In this document: positions 10,060 to 18,487 of the stretch, piece by piece
Layout of the letters: every line of letters begins with the position of its first letter
How positions within the stretch are numbered: the stretch's first letter is position 1
DNA from: Neisseria sp.
GTDB taxonomy: Bacteria > Pseudomonadota > Gammaproteobacteria > Burkholderiales > Neisseriaceae
Direction of reading: 5' to 3'
Assembly (NCBI GenBank): GCA_030531795.1
Contig: JAUNMN010000005.1
Coordinates: forward strand, 1-64,000
Length of the DNA stretch: 64,000 nucleotides
The notes under the pieces: model-generated
The model's input: the letters and a program-made list of their open reading frames with translations, nothing else
Told to the model about the DNA's origin: nothing
The model's database searches: none
Made by a program: the position numbers and the translations under genes

Positions 10060-12180
10060 TTAATGGAAAAATCCGATGCTTTTCGGTTGATGTTCGTTTT
10101 TTAAAGCACATTCTTGCGCCAAGGCGTTTAGCCATTCGGCGGTTTGTTCAAACGGCGCAAAGCGATGGCGACGCGCCACCGCCACGAAATCGCCCAAAGT
10201 CAAAACATTGAGTTGCTTTAACTGCGCTTGTTCGCTTGCGTTTAAAGGCGGCAAACCCAGTTTCGCCACTTGTTCAATGGCAACTTGTTGGCGTTGCTCG
10301 AGTCGCAAATAATCAAAATACAGCTTGATGTCAAAACGTCTTAAGGCGGCTGGGTCTAGCTGCTGCATCAAGTTGGTAGACACAATCAGCAAGCCGTCAA
10401 AGCGCTCAATTTGCGTGAGCATTTCATTGACGCAGCTGTGCTCCCACGTTTTTTGCCCCGTTTTGCGAGCGAACAAAAAGCTGTCCACTTCATCAAACAC
10501 CAGCACTTTTTGTCCGTCGCGTGCTTCTTCAAAAGCGGCGGCAATGTTGCGCTCGGTACTGCCCACATATTTGTCCAACAAATCCGAACCGCGTTTCACC
10601 AAAATCGGCATTGCCAACTCCTGCGCTAACCAACGCGCCCATTCGCTTTTGCCTGTGCCAGCTGGGCCATAACAGCAAATTCTGCCGCGCTTGTGGCGTT
10701 TGATGCCGTCTGCAATTTTGTGTATATCGCTGTCGCACGCCACGAAATCCAAGTTGTAAGCCAGTTGTTGTTCGTTGGGTGCAAGGATTTTGGCAAAACC
10801 TTGTGCTTTCAGCGTTTCATTAAACATCGCCAAACTTTGTTGGGCAAAATTCCAGTCTGCTTGCGCTTCGTGCAAACTTTTTGCCACTTTCAAACCTTGA
10901 CTCAATAAAGCGGGCGTCAGTGCCGCAACTTGGGCAAAGTGCTGCACATAATGCTCGGGCAATAAATCGCCCACTTGTTCACGAATGAATTGCGCTTTAT
11001 TCGCCGCTGGCAAATCGGGCATTTCAAAAATCAAACCAAAACGGCGCAAAAAAGCGTTGTCCATCATGCTCACATCATTAGAAATCCAAATAATCGGCAC
11101 GGCATTGCTTTCCAGCAAATGATTTGTCCACGCTTTATGTTCTTGCGCCGCCGAACGCTCAAAAATAGAACCTGCAAACACGTCTTCCACTTCATCAAAA
11201 ATCAGCACGCTTTGGCTGTCTGCCAACAAATGCTGTGCCAACTGGCATTTTTCCAAACGCGCTTTCGCTTCCAAGGTTTCGCCATCACTGTCCTGATACG
11301 TTAAGGTGTAAGACGCACAAGCCAGTTCATCAATAATGAGTTTTGCCAATTCGGTTTTGCCTGTGCCAGGTTTGCCGTAAATCAACACATTTACGCCCTT
11401 TTCTTGTTTATTGAGCGCAACTTGCAGATAAGTTTTGATTTTTTGCCGCATTTCGTGCACATAGTCAAACTGCTGCCATGTGGTTTTGCTGGGTTCAGTG
11501 GGCAACAGACAACGTGCCAACAATTGCTCGCTACTGATGGTGCTGCTAATAAAATCCGAAAAGGCAATCGCACTACCCCAATACAAAAATTCACTCACAT
11601 TGTCCGCTCTTCTGTCGCGTTGAATCAAACCGTAAATCATCAGTTTGCCCGATTTAGCAATCGCCGCTTGCACGCCCGACACAGGCAGTTGGCACAATTG
11701 AGCAATCAATTGACAAACATCATTGATTTGCATATTCGGCAAGTTTTCAAACCATGTGCTCAAACCATTTTCCAAACGCAAATGAAAAGCCAAACACAAA
11801 ATGTGTTTTTCCACATCATTCAAACCAATTTTGTCCGCCAAAAACGCGATGTTTTGATAGCCGATTTCCAAAGTCAGATTATTTGGTGTGAAGGTTTGCT
11901 GCTGAATGGCTTGCCAACGCTCACGCAAAAGTGGGCGCAGCAAAGCAGGCAAATCGGCTTTTTCCTTCTCCATTTCACACGGAATACCCAAAAGTTCCGC
12001 CAAATCATCATCGCGATAATAATGACCGCGGCTAAAAAAATCGCCAAAATAACCCAATTCCAGCATACCTTTCAAAATATACTGTTCGGCATACAAAGAC
12101 AAACGGCAAGGGTTCAAACGATAAGACGACATCAAACGCTCCTTATTGAATGAGATGAACAAAGCAGAAAGTTTGCTCAT
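10060..12180 (-). CDS. double AAA+ ATPase of the WYL/DUF262 cassette
   Basis: 706 aa from the start at 12180. Residues 1-240 form a helical/winged N-terminal region of unknown function. AAA+ module 1: Walker A GKPGTGKT (269-276), Walker B LIFDEVED (326-333), sensor asparagine in WISND, arginine fingers in FLRRFG (379-380). AAA+ module 2: Walker A GPAGTGKS (505-512), pore-loop-like DKYVGST (536-542), Walker B VFDEVDSF (561-568), STN sensor (601-603), arginines in LRRFD. Both modules look catalytically intact, so a ring-forming remodeller or translocase is likely. Two in-frame starts each have a ribosome site: ATG 12180 (AGGAG, spacer 8) and ATG 12132 (AAGGAG, spacer 6); the second gives 690 aa beginning MSSYRLNPCRL. 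I recognise no named family. Confidence 0.85.
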   Translation of the reverse strand: MSKLSALFISFNKERLMSSYRLNPCRLSLYAEQYILKGMLELGYFGDFFSRGHYYRDDDLAELLGIPCEMEKEKADLPALLRPLLRERWQAIQQQTFTPNNLTLEIGYQNIAFLADKIGLNDVEKHILCLAFHLRLENGLSTWFENLPNMQINDVCQLIAQLCQLPVSGVQAAIAKSGKLMIYGLIQRDRRADNVSEFLYWGSAIAFSDFISSTISSEQLLARCLLPTEPSKTTWQQFDYVHEMRQKIKTYLQVALNKQEKGVNVLIYGKPGTGKTELAKLIIDELACASYTLTYQDSDGETLEAKARLEKCQLAQHLLADSQSVLIFDEVEDVFAGSIFERSAAQEHKAWTNHLLESNAVPIIWISNDVSMMDNAFLRRFGLIFEMPDLPAANKAQFIREQVGDLLPEHYVQHFAQVAALTPALLSQGLKVAKSLHEAQADWNFAQQSLAMFNETLKAQGFAKILAPNEQQLAYNLDFVACDSDIHKIADGIKRHKRGRICCYGPAGTGKSEWARWLAQELAMPILVKRGSDLLDKYVGSTERNIAAAFEEARDGQKVLVFDEVDSFLFARKTGQKTWEHSCVNEMLTQIERFDGLLIVSTNLMQQLDPAALRRFDIKLYFDYLRLEQRQQVAIEQVAKLGLPPLNASEQAQLKQLNVLTLGDFVAVARRHRFAPFEQTAEWLNALAQECALKNEHQPKSIGFFH

Positions 12181-12252
12181 TATCCAAACTCCTGCGACAA
12201 ATCATGTCGCAGCAAATGTTTTATGTGTTCAAAATGTTTGCCACAATAAAAA

Positions 12253-12272
12253 ATGCCGTCTGCAGACGGCAT
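12253..12272. terminator. 20-bp DUS palindrome between regulator and ATPase genes
   Basis: ATGCCGTCTGCAGACGGCAT, two opposed DUS sharing TGCA. It lies 25 bases after the WYL gene stop and 72 bases before the ATPase start, so it probably terminates the regulator transcript and separates it from the effector operon. Confidence 0.7.
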
Positions 12273-12297
12273 CTAGTGCTTTTAAAAACTCATTTAA

Positions 12298-13245
12298 TCA
12301 TGGATTTATCTTTTCTTTTTCCACATTCCAAATCTCATCGCCAAACTTCGCCAGCCACCAATCAAACAAACGCGAATCCACCACCGTTGCCTGAAAACGC
12401 ACGCTGTCAGCGTTTTGTGCAATCACAATTTGGTCGGTAGACAAAGGCGTTTCCTGAAAATAAAACGCGTTCATCGGCGTGGTGTCAAAGCGCACCAACA
12501 TTCGTTGGTCGCCATAATAAAAATGCCCTGCTTGGCAATAGCTTTCCAAATCAAAATTTAGTGGTCGTTCAAAGGTTTGCTGCAAAGCGCGAACCGAAAG
12601 AAAACGGTTTAACGCCAAATGCCGAATCTGTTCATCTTCATATTGCACTACCAAATACGTTCGCGCTTCTTGTTGCACCAAAGCCAAAGGGCAAACTCGC
12701 GCGGTGTGGGTTTTGCCGTGCAAATTGCGGTATTCAATTGTCAATTGACGGTTGTGAAACAAAGCCATGGAAACTTCGTTAAACATTTCGCTATCAATCG
12801 CCGCTGGCAACACGGGATACGACAAAGGCACGGCAGCCACTTTGCCCAACCATTCGCTGGCAAGACTGTTTTTGTGGTCAAACACCAAAGTGCGTTTGGC
12901 TTGTTCAAAAAAACTAGACATAGAAGCCAAAATATTGTTTGGCAATTGATGTTTGAGCTGTTCTTGTGCCATCAGCAAAACCAAAGCCTGCGCTTCTGTG
13001 AGCGTGGGCAACGCCAAACCAGCTGACTTTTCCAGCCAACGATAACCATAAGGTTTGCTGCGTTCGTCCATTTCAATATCGGGAAAATATTCCGCCAACT
13101 TCTTCAAATTGCGCTGAATCGAACGCTTATCGCGCTGAAAACCAATCGCCGCCAGTTTCGCGTGCATTTCATCGGCAGTGATTTTGCGGTTTTTCGGAAT
13201 GTGGCGCAGCATTTCCAGTAAAAGTTGTAAGTTTTGTTCAGACAT
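12298..13245 (-). CDS. WYL-domain transcriptional regulator
   Basis: 315 aa from the ATG at 13245 (a longer frame to 13290 has no family support). Residues 1-75 form a winged helix-turn-helix ([11 protein letters not shown], then [18 protein letters not shown]). A linker and a WYL fold follow from about 160 ([43 protein letters not shown]), and a C-terminal WCX-like segment ends the protein. WYL regulators frequently control phage-defence loci (CapW, BrxR) and sense nucleic-acid or nucleotide ligands. Its position immediately upstream of, and codirectional with, the ATPase-DUF262 operon fits that role, probably as a repressor. Target and ligand are unknown. Confidence 0.88.
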   Translation of the reverse strand: MSEQNLQLLLEMLRHIPKNRKITADEMHAKLAAIGFQRDKRSIQRNLKKLAEYFPDIEMDERSKPYGYRWLEKSAGLALPTLTEAQALVLLMAQEQLKHQLPNNILASMSSFFEQAKRTLVFDHKNSLASEWLGKVAAVPLSYPVLPAAIDSEMFNEVSMALFHNRQLTIEYRNLHGKTHTARVCPLALVQQEARTYLVVQYEDEQIRHLALNRFLSVRALQQTFERPLNFDLESYCQAGHFYYGDQRMLVRFDTTPMNAFYFQETPLSTDQIVIAQNADSVRFQATVVDSRLFDWWLAKFGDEIWNVEKEKINP

Positions 13246-13366
13246 ATTGTTCTTTCGTTTACAGCCAAAGCGTTGGCGCAAGATTAACACAAGTTATGCC
13301 GTCTGCAAGATGCACGCTCGTCGCTTTCGCGGTAAAATACGCGCCGTTTTGTTCGCGAATTTGTTT

Positions 13367-13927
13367 ATGAACTCATTGATTATCTTCAATAAACCTTATG
13401 GCGTGATTTGTCAGTTTAGTCCGCACGAAAAACACGACACGCTCAAATCGTTTATCACGCAACCCGATTTTTACCCTGCTGGTCGCTTGGATACCGACAG
13501 CGAAGGTTTGCTTTTGCTCACGAATAACGGGCGTTTGCAGGCACAAATTGCATCGCCGAAATTTAAAGTGGAAAAAACCTACTGGGCGCAAGTGGAAGGT
13601 AGCCCCGATGAAAGTCGTTTGGACATTTTGCGCAAAGGCGTGGATTTGGGCGATTTTGTGGCGCAACCTGCCAAAGTGCGTGTGATGAAACGCGAAGAAA
13701 CCGATGTTTTGTGGCAACGCGTGCCGCCGATACGCGAACGCAAAAGCGTCCCTGATTTTTGGTTGGAAATCAAAATTTCGGAAGGCAAAAATCGCCAAGT
13801 GCGCCGAATGTGTGCCAAAGCAGGTTTTCCCTGTTTGCGTTTGGTGCGCGTTGCCATCGGCAACATTCATCTTTTTGAACAAGAACTTGCACTAGGCGAA
13901 TGGAAATTCAGTTCGCAAATGCCGTAA
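13367..13927 (+). CDS. rluE: 23S rRNA pseudouridine synthase (RluE type)
   Basis: Isomerises a uridine (U2457 in E. coli) of 23S rRNA to pseudouridine. From the ATG at 13367 the protein is 186 aa with no S4 domain, as in RluE. The catalytic aspartate is D42 in [15 protein letters not shown], and the KKxGxxKxRxV-type end motif reads [12 protein letters not shown] near 150. The frame is open 189 bases upstream into the divergent WYL gene, but RluE proteins start close to [10 protein letters not shown]. The family is clear; RluE versus RluB/F is decided by length and motif context. Confidence 0.9.
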   Translation: MNSLIIFNKPYGVICQFSPHEKHDTLKSFITQPDFYPAGRLDTDSEGLLLLTNNGRLQAQIASPKFKVEKTYWAQVEGSPDESRLDILRKGVDLGDFVAQPAKVRVMKREETDVLWQRVPPIRERKSVPDFWLEIKISEGKNRQVRRMCAKAGFPCLRLVRVAIGNIHLFEQELALGEWKFSSQMP

Positions 13928-13979
13928 AAGCCAAAACACGCAATAGAAATTAAATCATTCTTACTAATCAGCACACATC

Positions 13980-13999
13980 ATGCCGTCTGCAGACGGCAT
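13980..13999. repeat. 20-bp DUS palindrome, rluE/tadA junction
   Basis: Perfect ATGCCGTCTGCAGACGGCAT, probably serving as DUS and rluE terminator. Its ATG is in frame with tadA. Confidence 0.7.
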
Positions 14000-14015
14000 C
14001 GCCCAAGCCAACATC

Positions 14016-14744
14016 ATGAAACCGTTTAGCACACCGCCTTTTTCGCCCAGTCTCATCGCCGCTTTACGCGATTTGGGCATTCATTGCCTTGCCGATTTGC
14101 AAAAACGTACGCCGATAACGGCTTTTCTTTTGCTCAAAGCGTCTGGCTACACCTACACCAACAGCGTTTTATGGCAACTGATGGCTTTTTGCGAACAGAA
14201 AAATGCTCAAGATTTGAGTGAGGCAGAAAAAAATGCTGCTTTGCTGGCAATCAAAAATCATATGCCTGTGGCGGTTTTTCCGCCCGAACACGAACAGCAG
14301 CATTTCATGCAAGAAGCATTAAAGCAGGCAAAATTAGCCGCTGAACAAGGCGAAGTGCCAGTTGGTGCGGTGGTCGTGCGAAATGGCGAAATCATCGCCG
14401 CCGCCCACAATTTATGCGTTTCGCAACACGATATCAGTGCCCACGCCGAAATGCGTGCTTTGGTTGCCGCGGGCAAGGTTTTACAAAATTATCGTTTGAG
14501 CGATTGCGATGTCTACATCACGCTTGAACCTTGTGCGATGTGTGCTTCCGCTTTGTTGCAAGCACGGGTCAAACGCGTGATTTTCGGGGCGTATGAAACC
14601 AAAACAGGGGCTGCTGGCAGCGTGTTGAATTTGTTTGCCAACAAACAACTCAATCAACACACCGCGATTTTGGGCGGCGTGCACGAAAACGAATGCCAAA
14701 GCGTATTACAGGATTTTTTTCAGGCAAAACGTGGGCAAAAATAA
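14016..14744 (+). CDS. tadA: tRNA-specific adenosine deaminase with N-terminal TfoX-C-like extension
   Basis: Deaminates A34 of tRNA-Arg(ACG) to inosine. From ATG 14016 it is 242 aa against about 165 aa for E. coli TadA. The deaminase occupies about 95-240 with zinc/catalytic HAE (143-145) and PCAMC (172-176). The first ~85 residues (PSLIAALRDLGIHCLADLQ, then SGYTYTNSVLWQLMAF) look like the helical C-terminal domain of TfoX/Sxy, an arrangement I recall for neisserial TadA. An in-frame ATG at 13980 lies inside the DUS palindrome and would add MPSADGIAQANI; I judge 14016 more likely, though neither has a strong ribosome site. The stop codon shares a base with the next DUS palindrome. Confidence 0.92.
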   Translation: MKPFSTPPFSPSLIAALRDLGIHCLADLQKRTPITAFLLLKASGYTYTNSVLWQLMAFCEQKNAQDLSEAEKNAALLAIKNHMPVAVFPPEHEQQHFMQEALKQAKLAAEQGEVPVGAVVVRNGEIIAAAHNLCVSQHDISAHAEMRALVAAGKVLQNYRLSDCDVYITLEPCAMCASALLQARVKRVIFGAYETKTGAAGSVLNLFANKQLNQHTAILGGVHENECQSVLQDFFQAKRGQK

Positions 14745-14763
14745 TGCCGTCTGCAGACGGCAT
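14744..14763. terminator. 20-bp DUS palindrome between convergent genes
   Basis: Perfect ATGCCGTCTGCAGACGGCAT. Its first base is the last base of the tadA stop codon and it ends 6 bases before the stop of the minus-strand membrane protein gene, so it can serve both transcripts. Confidence 0.7.
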
Positions 14764-14769
14764 CGGCAT

Positions 14770-15084
14770 TCAAAGCAATTGTTGCAAAGTCGCCAGCAAC
14801 ACGCCCAAAAACGAGCAAACCATGCCCGACATGAAGATTTTTAATGTTCGCGCATAATAAATCGCTTCTTGTTCGGGCGAAACCGCGTGATTCAAAATGC
14901 GGTACAAGGCAATCAGCAGCAGGCTGATGCCCAAAGCGAAACCAAGCGTTACCAGCCAGTCATGGCGATGCGTGGTCGGGTCAGTAACCCAGTCGCCCAT
15001 ATACGCCAGCACGAAACCAAAAATAATGCCGATGGCAGTAACCATCGGGGCGCGAAATGAATTGATGTCTTTTGTTTGACTCAT
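14770..15084 (-). CDS. small membrane protein of unknown function
   Basis: 104 aa. Three hydrophobic segments can be seen: about 12-30 (APMVTAIGIIFGFVLAYMG), 43-62 (LVTLGFALGISLLLIALY) and 82-102 (IFMSGMVCSFLGVLLATL). The N-terminus MSQTKDINSFRAP is polar. No signature of a known family is recognised. It is convergent with tadA and divergent from the DUF333 lipoprotein gene. Confidence 0.7.
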   Translation of the reverse strand: MSQTKDINSFRAPMVTAIGIIFGFVLAYMGDWVTDPTTHRHDWLVTLGFALGISLLLIALYRILNHAVSPEQEAIYYARTLKIFMSGMVCSFLGVLLATLQQLL

Positions 15085-15177
15085 ATTTCTGTGTTTTCAA
15101 TGATTTGGCAATATTTTAACACAATCGCCACTTTTCGCGTACAATCGCGTTTTTTCATTCACTTTTGGGGAAATTTT

Positions 15178-15417
15178 ATGTTCAAAACCTCTATCGCAGC
15201 CGCCACTTTAGCGCTCACTTTAAGCGCGTGCCAAAATCATGCTGAACCTGAATCACCTATGATTGGCATGTCAAACCCAGCCAGCGAATTTTGCGTGAAA
15301 CAAGGCGGCAAGTTGGAAAGCAAACGCGATGCAGAAGGCAATGAATATGCGCTGTGCCACTTGCCAGACGGTCGTGTGATTGAAGAATGGGATTTCTTTC
15401 GCCAAAATCACAAGTAA
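15178..15417 (+). CDS. DUF333-family lipoprotein
   Basis: 79 aa from the ATG at 15178, preceded by a GGGGA ribosome site. The signal peptide ends at a lipobox LSAC (C18), predicting a lipid-anchored envelope protein. The mature part carries the short DUF333 motif ASEFCVKQGGKLESKRDAEG followed by YALCHLPDGRVIEEWDFFR, with two conserved cysteines. The function of DUF333 is not established; some members are linked to haemolysin-like or protease-inhibitor annotations without proof. Confidence 0.85.
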   Translation: MFKTSIAAATLALTLSACQNHAEPESPMIGMSNPASEFCVKQGGKLESKRDAEGNEYALCHLPDGRVIEEWDFFRQNHK

Positions 15418-15433
15418 TTGACTGATATAAAAC

Positions 15434-15474
15434 GATGCCGTCTGCGGATTTTAAATTAAACCGCAGACGGCATC
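15434..15474. terminator. bidirectional DUS-stem terminator
   Basis: Near-perfect inverted repeat with DUS arms extended outward (AACGATGCCGTCTGCGG and complement) and flanking A/T tracts on both sides, placed between the convergent lipoprotein gene and pth. Confidence 0.8.
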
Positions 15475-15502
15475 GTTTGTATTGACCTTTTAACCTCAAT
15501 GG

Positions 15503-16075
15503 TTAACTTTGGCTGTGTAAAAAACGGGTTGCGTCTTCCCACTCGCCAGCCATGATTTTCGGCAAACCTTGCAGAGATTTAGCAATGGAATCATGAATTT
15601 GCTGTTTGTGTTCGGCACTGGGTTTGTTCAACACCCAAGCGTGAACCAGCGATTTATCCCCTGGGTGGTCGATGCCCAAACGCAGGCGATAAAAATCGGG
15701 CGTACCGAGTTTGGCTTGAATGTCTTTTAAGCCATTGTGTCCGCCGTTGCCACCGCCTTTTTTGAAACGGATTCTGCCACAGGGAATGTCCAACTCATCG
15801 TGTACCACCAAAATTTCATCGGCCTTGATTTTGTAAAACTGTGCCAAAGCGGCAACCGCTTTCCCCGATAAGTTCATGAAAGTATTCGGTTTTAACAAGA
15901 ATACTTCCTGCCCTTGATAAATCGCTTTTGCCACTTCGCCAAAGTATTTTTTCTCTTCTTTGAGCGTGGCTTTCCATTGCCAAGCCAACTCGTCTATCAG
16001 CCAAAAGCCAACATTGTGGCGCGTGGCTTCGTAGTCTTTACCTGGGTTGCCCAAGCCAACAATCAATTTAATCAT
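15503..16075 (-). CDS. pth: peptidyl-tRNA hydrolase
   Basis: Hydrolyses peptidyl-tRNA released by stalled ribosomes. 190 aa, standard for bacterial Pth. The N-terminal signature [18 protein letters not shown] contains the catalytic His20, and [19 protein letters not shown] with NGGHNGLKD forms the substrate-binding segment around residues 92-115. The start codon and length agree with the family. It sits downstream of rnfH on the same strand with a 29-base gap. Confidence 0.97.
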   Translation of the reverse strand: MIKLIVGLGNPGKDYEATRHNVGFWLIDELAWQWKATLKEEKKYFGEVAKAIYQGQEVFLLKPNTFMNLSGKAVAALAQFYKIKADEILVVHDELDIPCGRIRFKKGGGNGGHNGLKDIQAKLGTPDFYRLRLGIDHPGDKSLVHAWVLNKPSAEHKQQIHDSIAKSLQGLPKIMAGEWEDATRFLHSQS

Positions 16076-16104
16076 TTGTTTTCTTTCAATTATTATTTTT
16101 TTCG

Positions 16105-16377
16105 CTATTCTTTTTTCGCGGCACGCAAGCGGCGTGCTTCTTTCGGATCAATGAGCAACGGTCGATACAATTCCACTCGGTCTTTGGCGCGCAACACCGT
16201 ATCGTCTTTCACCACTTTGCCGAAAATGCCCACTGGTGCATTCAAATCGGCATCGGGAAACTGTTGGGCAATATCGCTTTGCATAATGGCTTGACGCGCG
16301 GTTGTGCCGTCTGCAGTCTGCAAAACCTGCAAAAATTGTCGCTCTGCCGTGCCGTAAACCACTTCAATCTCAAGCAT
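16105..16377 (-). CDS. rnfH: RnfH-family ubiquitin-like protein
   Basis: 90 aa beta-grasp protein of the UPF0125/RnfH family. Family features: [20 protein letters not shown] at the start, [35 protein letters not shown] in the middle, and a basic tail [13 protein letters not shown]. The role is unclear despite the name. It overlaps the ratA-like gene by 8 bases, the common ratA-rnfH arrangement, so the pair is probably cotranscribed. A DUS lies inside it. Confidence 0.9.
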   Translation of the reverse strand: MLEIEVVYGTAERQFLQVLQTADGTTARQAIMQSDIAQQFPDADLNAPVGIFGKVVKDDTVLRAKDRVELYRPLLIDPKEARRLRAAKKE

Positions 16378-16801
16378 AACGTTTGTCCGCTTCTGCGATG
16401 AACGCGTCCACTAATTTGCTTGCCAAATGACTGAACACGGGGCTAATCAATGCCGACAACACCGCGTTGGCAAAGTCGTAATGCAATTTGAATTCGATTT
16501 TGCAGGCTTCTTCGTTGAGCGGCGTGAATTTCCATGTGCCGTGCAAGGTTTTGAACGGGCCATCGAGCAAATTCATGCGGATTTCATGCGGCGGCGTGTT
16601 GAAATTGTGCGTGGCAAACGCTTGTTTCACGCCTTTATAATCCATGTATAAACGCGCCTTTAACTCATTGTTTTCACGAGAAATCACTTCGGTTTTGCCA
16701 TACCAAGGCAGAAATTTCGGATAATCTTCCACCTTGTCCACCAGCTCAAACATCTGTTCGGCGGTGTGCAAAACCAAAACGCTTTTTTCTATAGTTTTCA
16801 T
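16370..16801 (-). CDS. ratA: SRPBCC (START-like) protein, RatA/Coq10 family
   Basis: 143 aa from the ATG at 16801 (the frame opens at 16843, but family members begin [10 protein letters not shown]). Features are the START-fold strands [33 protein letters not shown] and the long C-terminal helix [21 protein letters not shown]. In E. coli RatA was reported to block ribosome association; homologues in ubiquinone-using organisms are viewed as Coq10-like lipid carriers. Either role is possible. Followed by rnfH with overlapping ends. Confidence 0.88.
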   Translation of the reverse strand: MKTIEKSVLVLHTAEQMFELVDKVEDYPKFLPWYGKTEVISRENNELKARLYMDYKGVKQAFATHNFNTPPHEIRMNLLDGPFKTLHGTWKFTPLNEEACKIEFKLHYDFANAVLSALISPVFSHLASKLVDAFIAEADKRYA

Positions 16802-16845
16802 GTGATTCAGAAAATCCATTGTTTGACAGATGACAACAAGCAAAT

Positions 16846-16869
16846 ACCGCCTGCACTGCAGACGGCATT
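16846..16869. repeat. imperfect DUS palindrome
   Basis: A degenerate DUS (CCGCCTGCA) abuts a perfect CTGCAGACGGCAT in inverted orientation between the membrane protein gene and ratA, both on the minus strand. Probable weak terminator. Confidence 0.55.
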
Positions 16870-16886
16870 GTCGTTGTCAAAACAGA

Positions 16887-17339
16887 TTAGAAGCGAAAAC
16901 CGCCCTTGCCTTTTCCTTTGCCCTTGCGTTGTTGCGCTTGCATTTCTTGCACCGCTTTCATTTGCGCCGAGCGATTGTAAACCGACATTTCTTTGAACGC
17001 TTTGTGCGCTTCGGCTTCTGGGCAATTATTGTTTGCCATGCAGTAAATCATCACCGCATCTTTTTGCGCCTGACCGCCTGTGTTGTACATGCGGCGTAAG
17101 TCAGCTGGATTGATTTTGCCGCCTTCTGGGTCGATGTTGAATTTTTTCAAACGCTCCACAAACTGACGGCGTTGGCGTTTAATCCACCACCAAGCCGCTA
17201 ATGCCAACACCGCAACCGCGACCAACACGCTCACCAGCGCAATCCACCACGTTACGCCAAATAAAATCAAAATCCCGATAATCACCGCCGCCAAAATACC
17301 GATGCGAATCGCGGGTTTAACAAACATTTGAGGGTTCAT
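16887..17339 (-). CDS. membrane protein with basic Gly-Lys tail, unknown function
   Basis: 150 aa from the ATG at 17339, preceded by AAAGG. Two close hydrophobic segments at about 9-31 and 33-54 (ILAAVIIGILILFGVTWWIAL, VAVAVLALAAWWWI) are followed by a cationic cytosolic part (KRQRRQFVERLKKF), a conserved-looking region with two cysteines (YCMANNNCPEAEAHKAF) and a tail QQRKGKGKGKGGFRF. I do not recognise the family. The tail suggests binding to an anionic partner such as nucleic acid or phospholipid, but that is inference. Confidence 0.75.
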   Translation of the reverse strand: MNPQMFVKPAIRIGILAAVIIGILILFGVTWWIALVSVLVAVAVLALAAWWWIKRQRRQFVERLKKFNIDPEGGKINPADLRRMYNTGGQAQKDAVMIYCMANNNCPEAEAHKAFKEMSVYNRSAQMKAVQEMQAQQRKGKGKGKGGFRF

Positions 17340-17476
17340 ATTTGTGCCTTTTTTATTTTCTGTTTTCAATCTGCGTGGGCAAAGGTTTTGCCCACTGAAT
17401 AAACGTTAAATTACGCAAAGGCGGATTGTAAACCGATTTGGATTTTTTGAACACCTTTGCTGCGCGTTTATGCGGT

Positions 17477-18487
17477 TTAACTTGCCAAAGAAGCCAGCAA
17501 ATGTTTCATGCTTACCCACGCGTTGCCGTCTGCAGCACCTTTAATCATGCGGTCGATTTTGGCGCATTCTTGTAAAGCGTCCAACAAGCGGCGCACGTCA
17601 ATCCGCCGCACCGCTTGTGGCGCAAGCTGTTGTTTGTCGCCCCACAATCGCAAGCTATTGCGTACGCTTTGCACGGTTTGCCCTTGTTTGAGTGCCGCTG
17701 CCAAACGTATCAGCGTGCGAATATCATCGCTCACCGCCCAAAGCAGTAAAACAGGTTCTTCGCCTTCCGCTTCCAAACCTTCGAGCAAACGCAAAACGCG
17801 TGCCCCATCGCCACTCATCCACGCCGCCGACAATTGAAACACATCAAAACGCGCCACATTCGCCACCGCTTGTGCCGCTTCCGTTTCGTTAATCGTATGC
17901 CCAGCAGGATAAAGCAAAGCCAGTTTGTCGATTTCTTGTTTGGCTGCCAACAAATTGCCTTCTACCCGTTCGGCAAACAAAGTCAAAGCATCGGCTTCAA
18001 TATTCAATTGATGTTGCACCAAACGATTGCGTATCCACGCTGGCAACGCCGCCACGCCCACCGCTTTGGCTTCCACGATTTGCCCCACTTGCGATAGCGC
18101 GGTAAACCATTTGCTCGAGATTTGTGCTTTTTCCAATTTGGGCAACACCAACACGCAGCAAGTGTCTTCAGGCAAATGTTGCGCCAGCTGTTGCAAAGCA
18201 TCGCCGCCTTGCTTGCCCACTTTGCCTGTTGGCACATGAATTTCCAGCAATTTCAAATCGGAAAACAAACCGATGCTGTTTGCCGACATCAGCAATTCGT
18301 CCCAGTCGGCTTGCGCTTCGGGCGTGTAGACTTCGCGGTTGAGATAACCTTGCGCTTTGGTGGCAGCACGCAAAGCATCGAGTGCTTCCAAACGCAGCAA
18401 ATCTTCTTCGCCGTGCAACACATACAAAGCCGCCAGATGCTGTTGCGGCAATTGTTTGAGCAAGGTTTCCAGTGGCAAAGCAGCCAT
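17477..18487 (-). CDS. holA: DNA polymerase III subunit delta
   Basis: 336 aa subunit of the clamp-loader, which opens the beta clamp. Features: LYVLHGEEDLLRLEALDALR near 20, the conserved ARFDVFQLSAAWMSGDG region near 210, and the C-terminal collar part DVRRLLDALQECAKIDRMIKG. Lengths and order of conserved blocks agree with HolA (about 340 aa). Its start overlaps the lptE stop (TAATG), so the two genes are coupled, the usual lptE-holA pairing. Confidence 0.94.
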   Translation of the reverse strand: MAALPLETLLKQLPQQHLAALYVLHGEEDLLRLEALDALRAATKAQGYLNREVYTPEAQADWDELLMSANSIGLFSDLKLLEIHVPTGKVGKQGGDALQQLAQHLPEDTCCVLVLPKLEKAQISSKWFTALSQVGQIVEAKAVGVAALPAWIRNRLVQHQLNIEADALTLFAERVEGNLLAAKQEIDKLALLYPAGHTINETEAAQAVANVARFDVFQLSAAWMSGDGARVLRLLEGLEAEGEEPVLLLWAVSDDIRTLIRLAAALKQGQTVQSVRNSLRLWGDKQQLAPQAVRRIDVRRLLDALQECAKIDRMIKGAADGNAWVSMKHLLASLAS

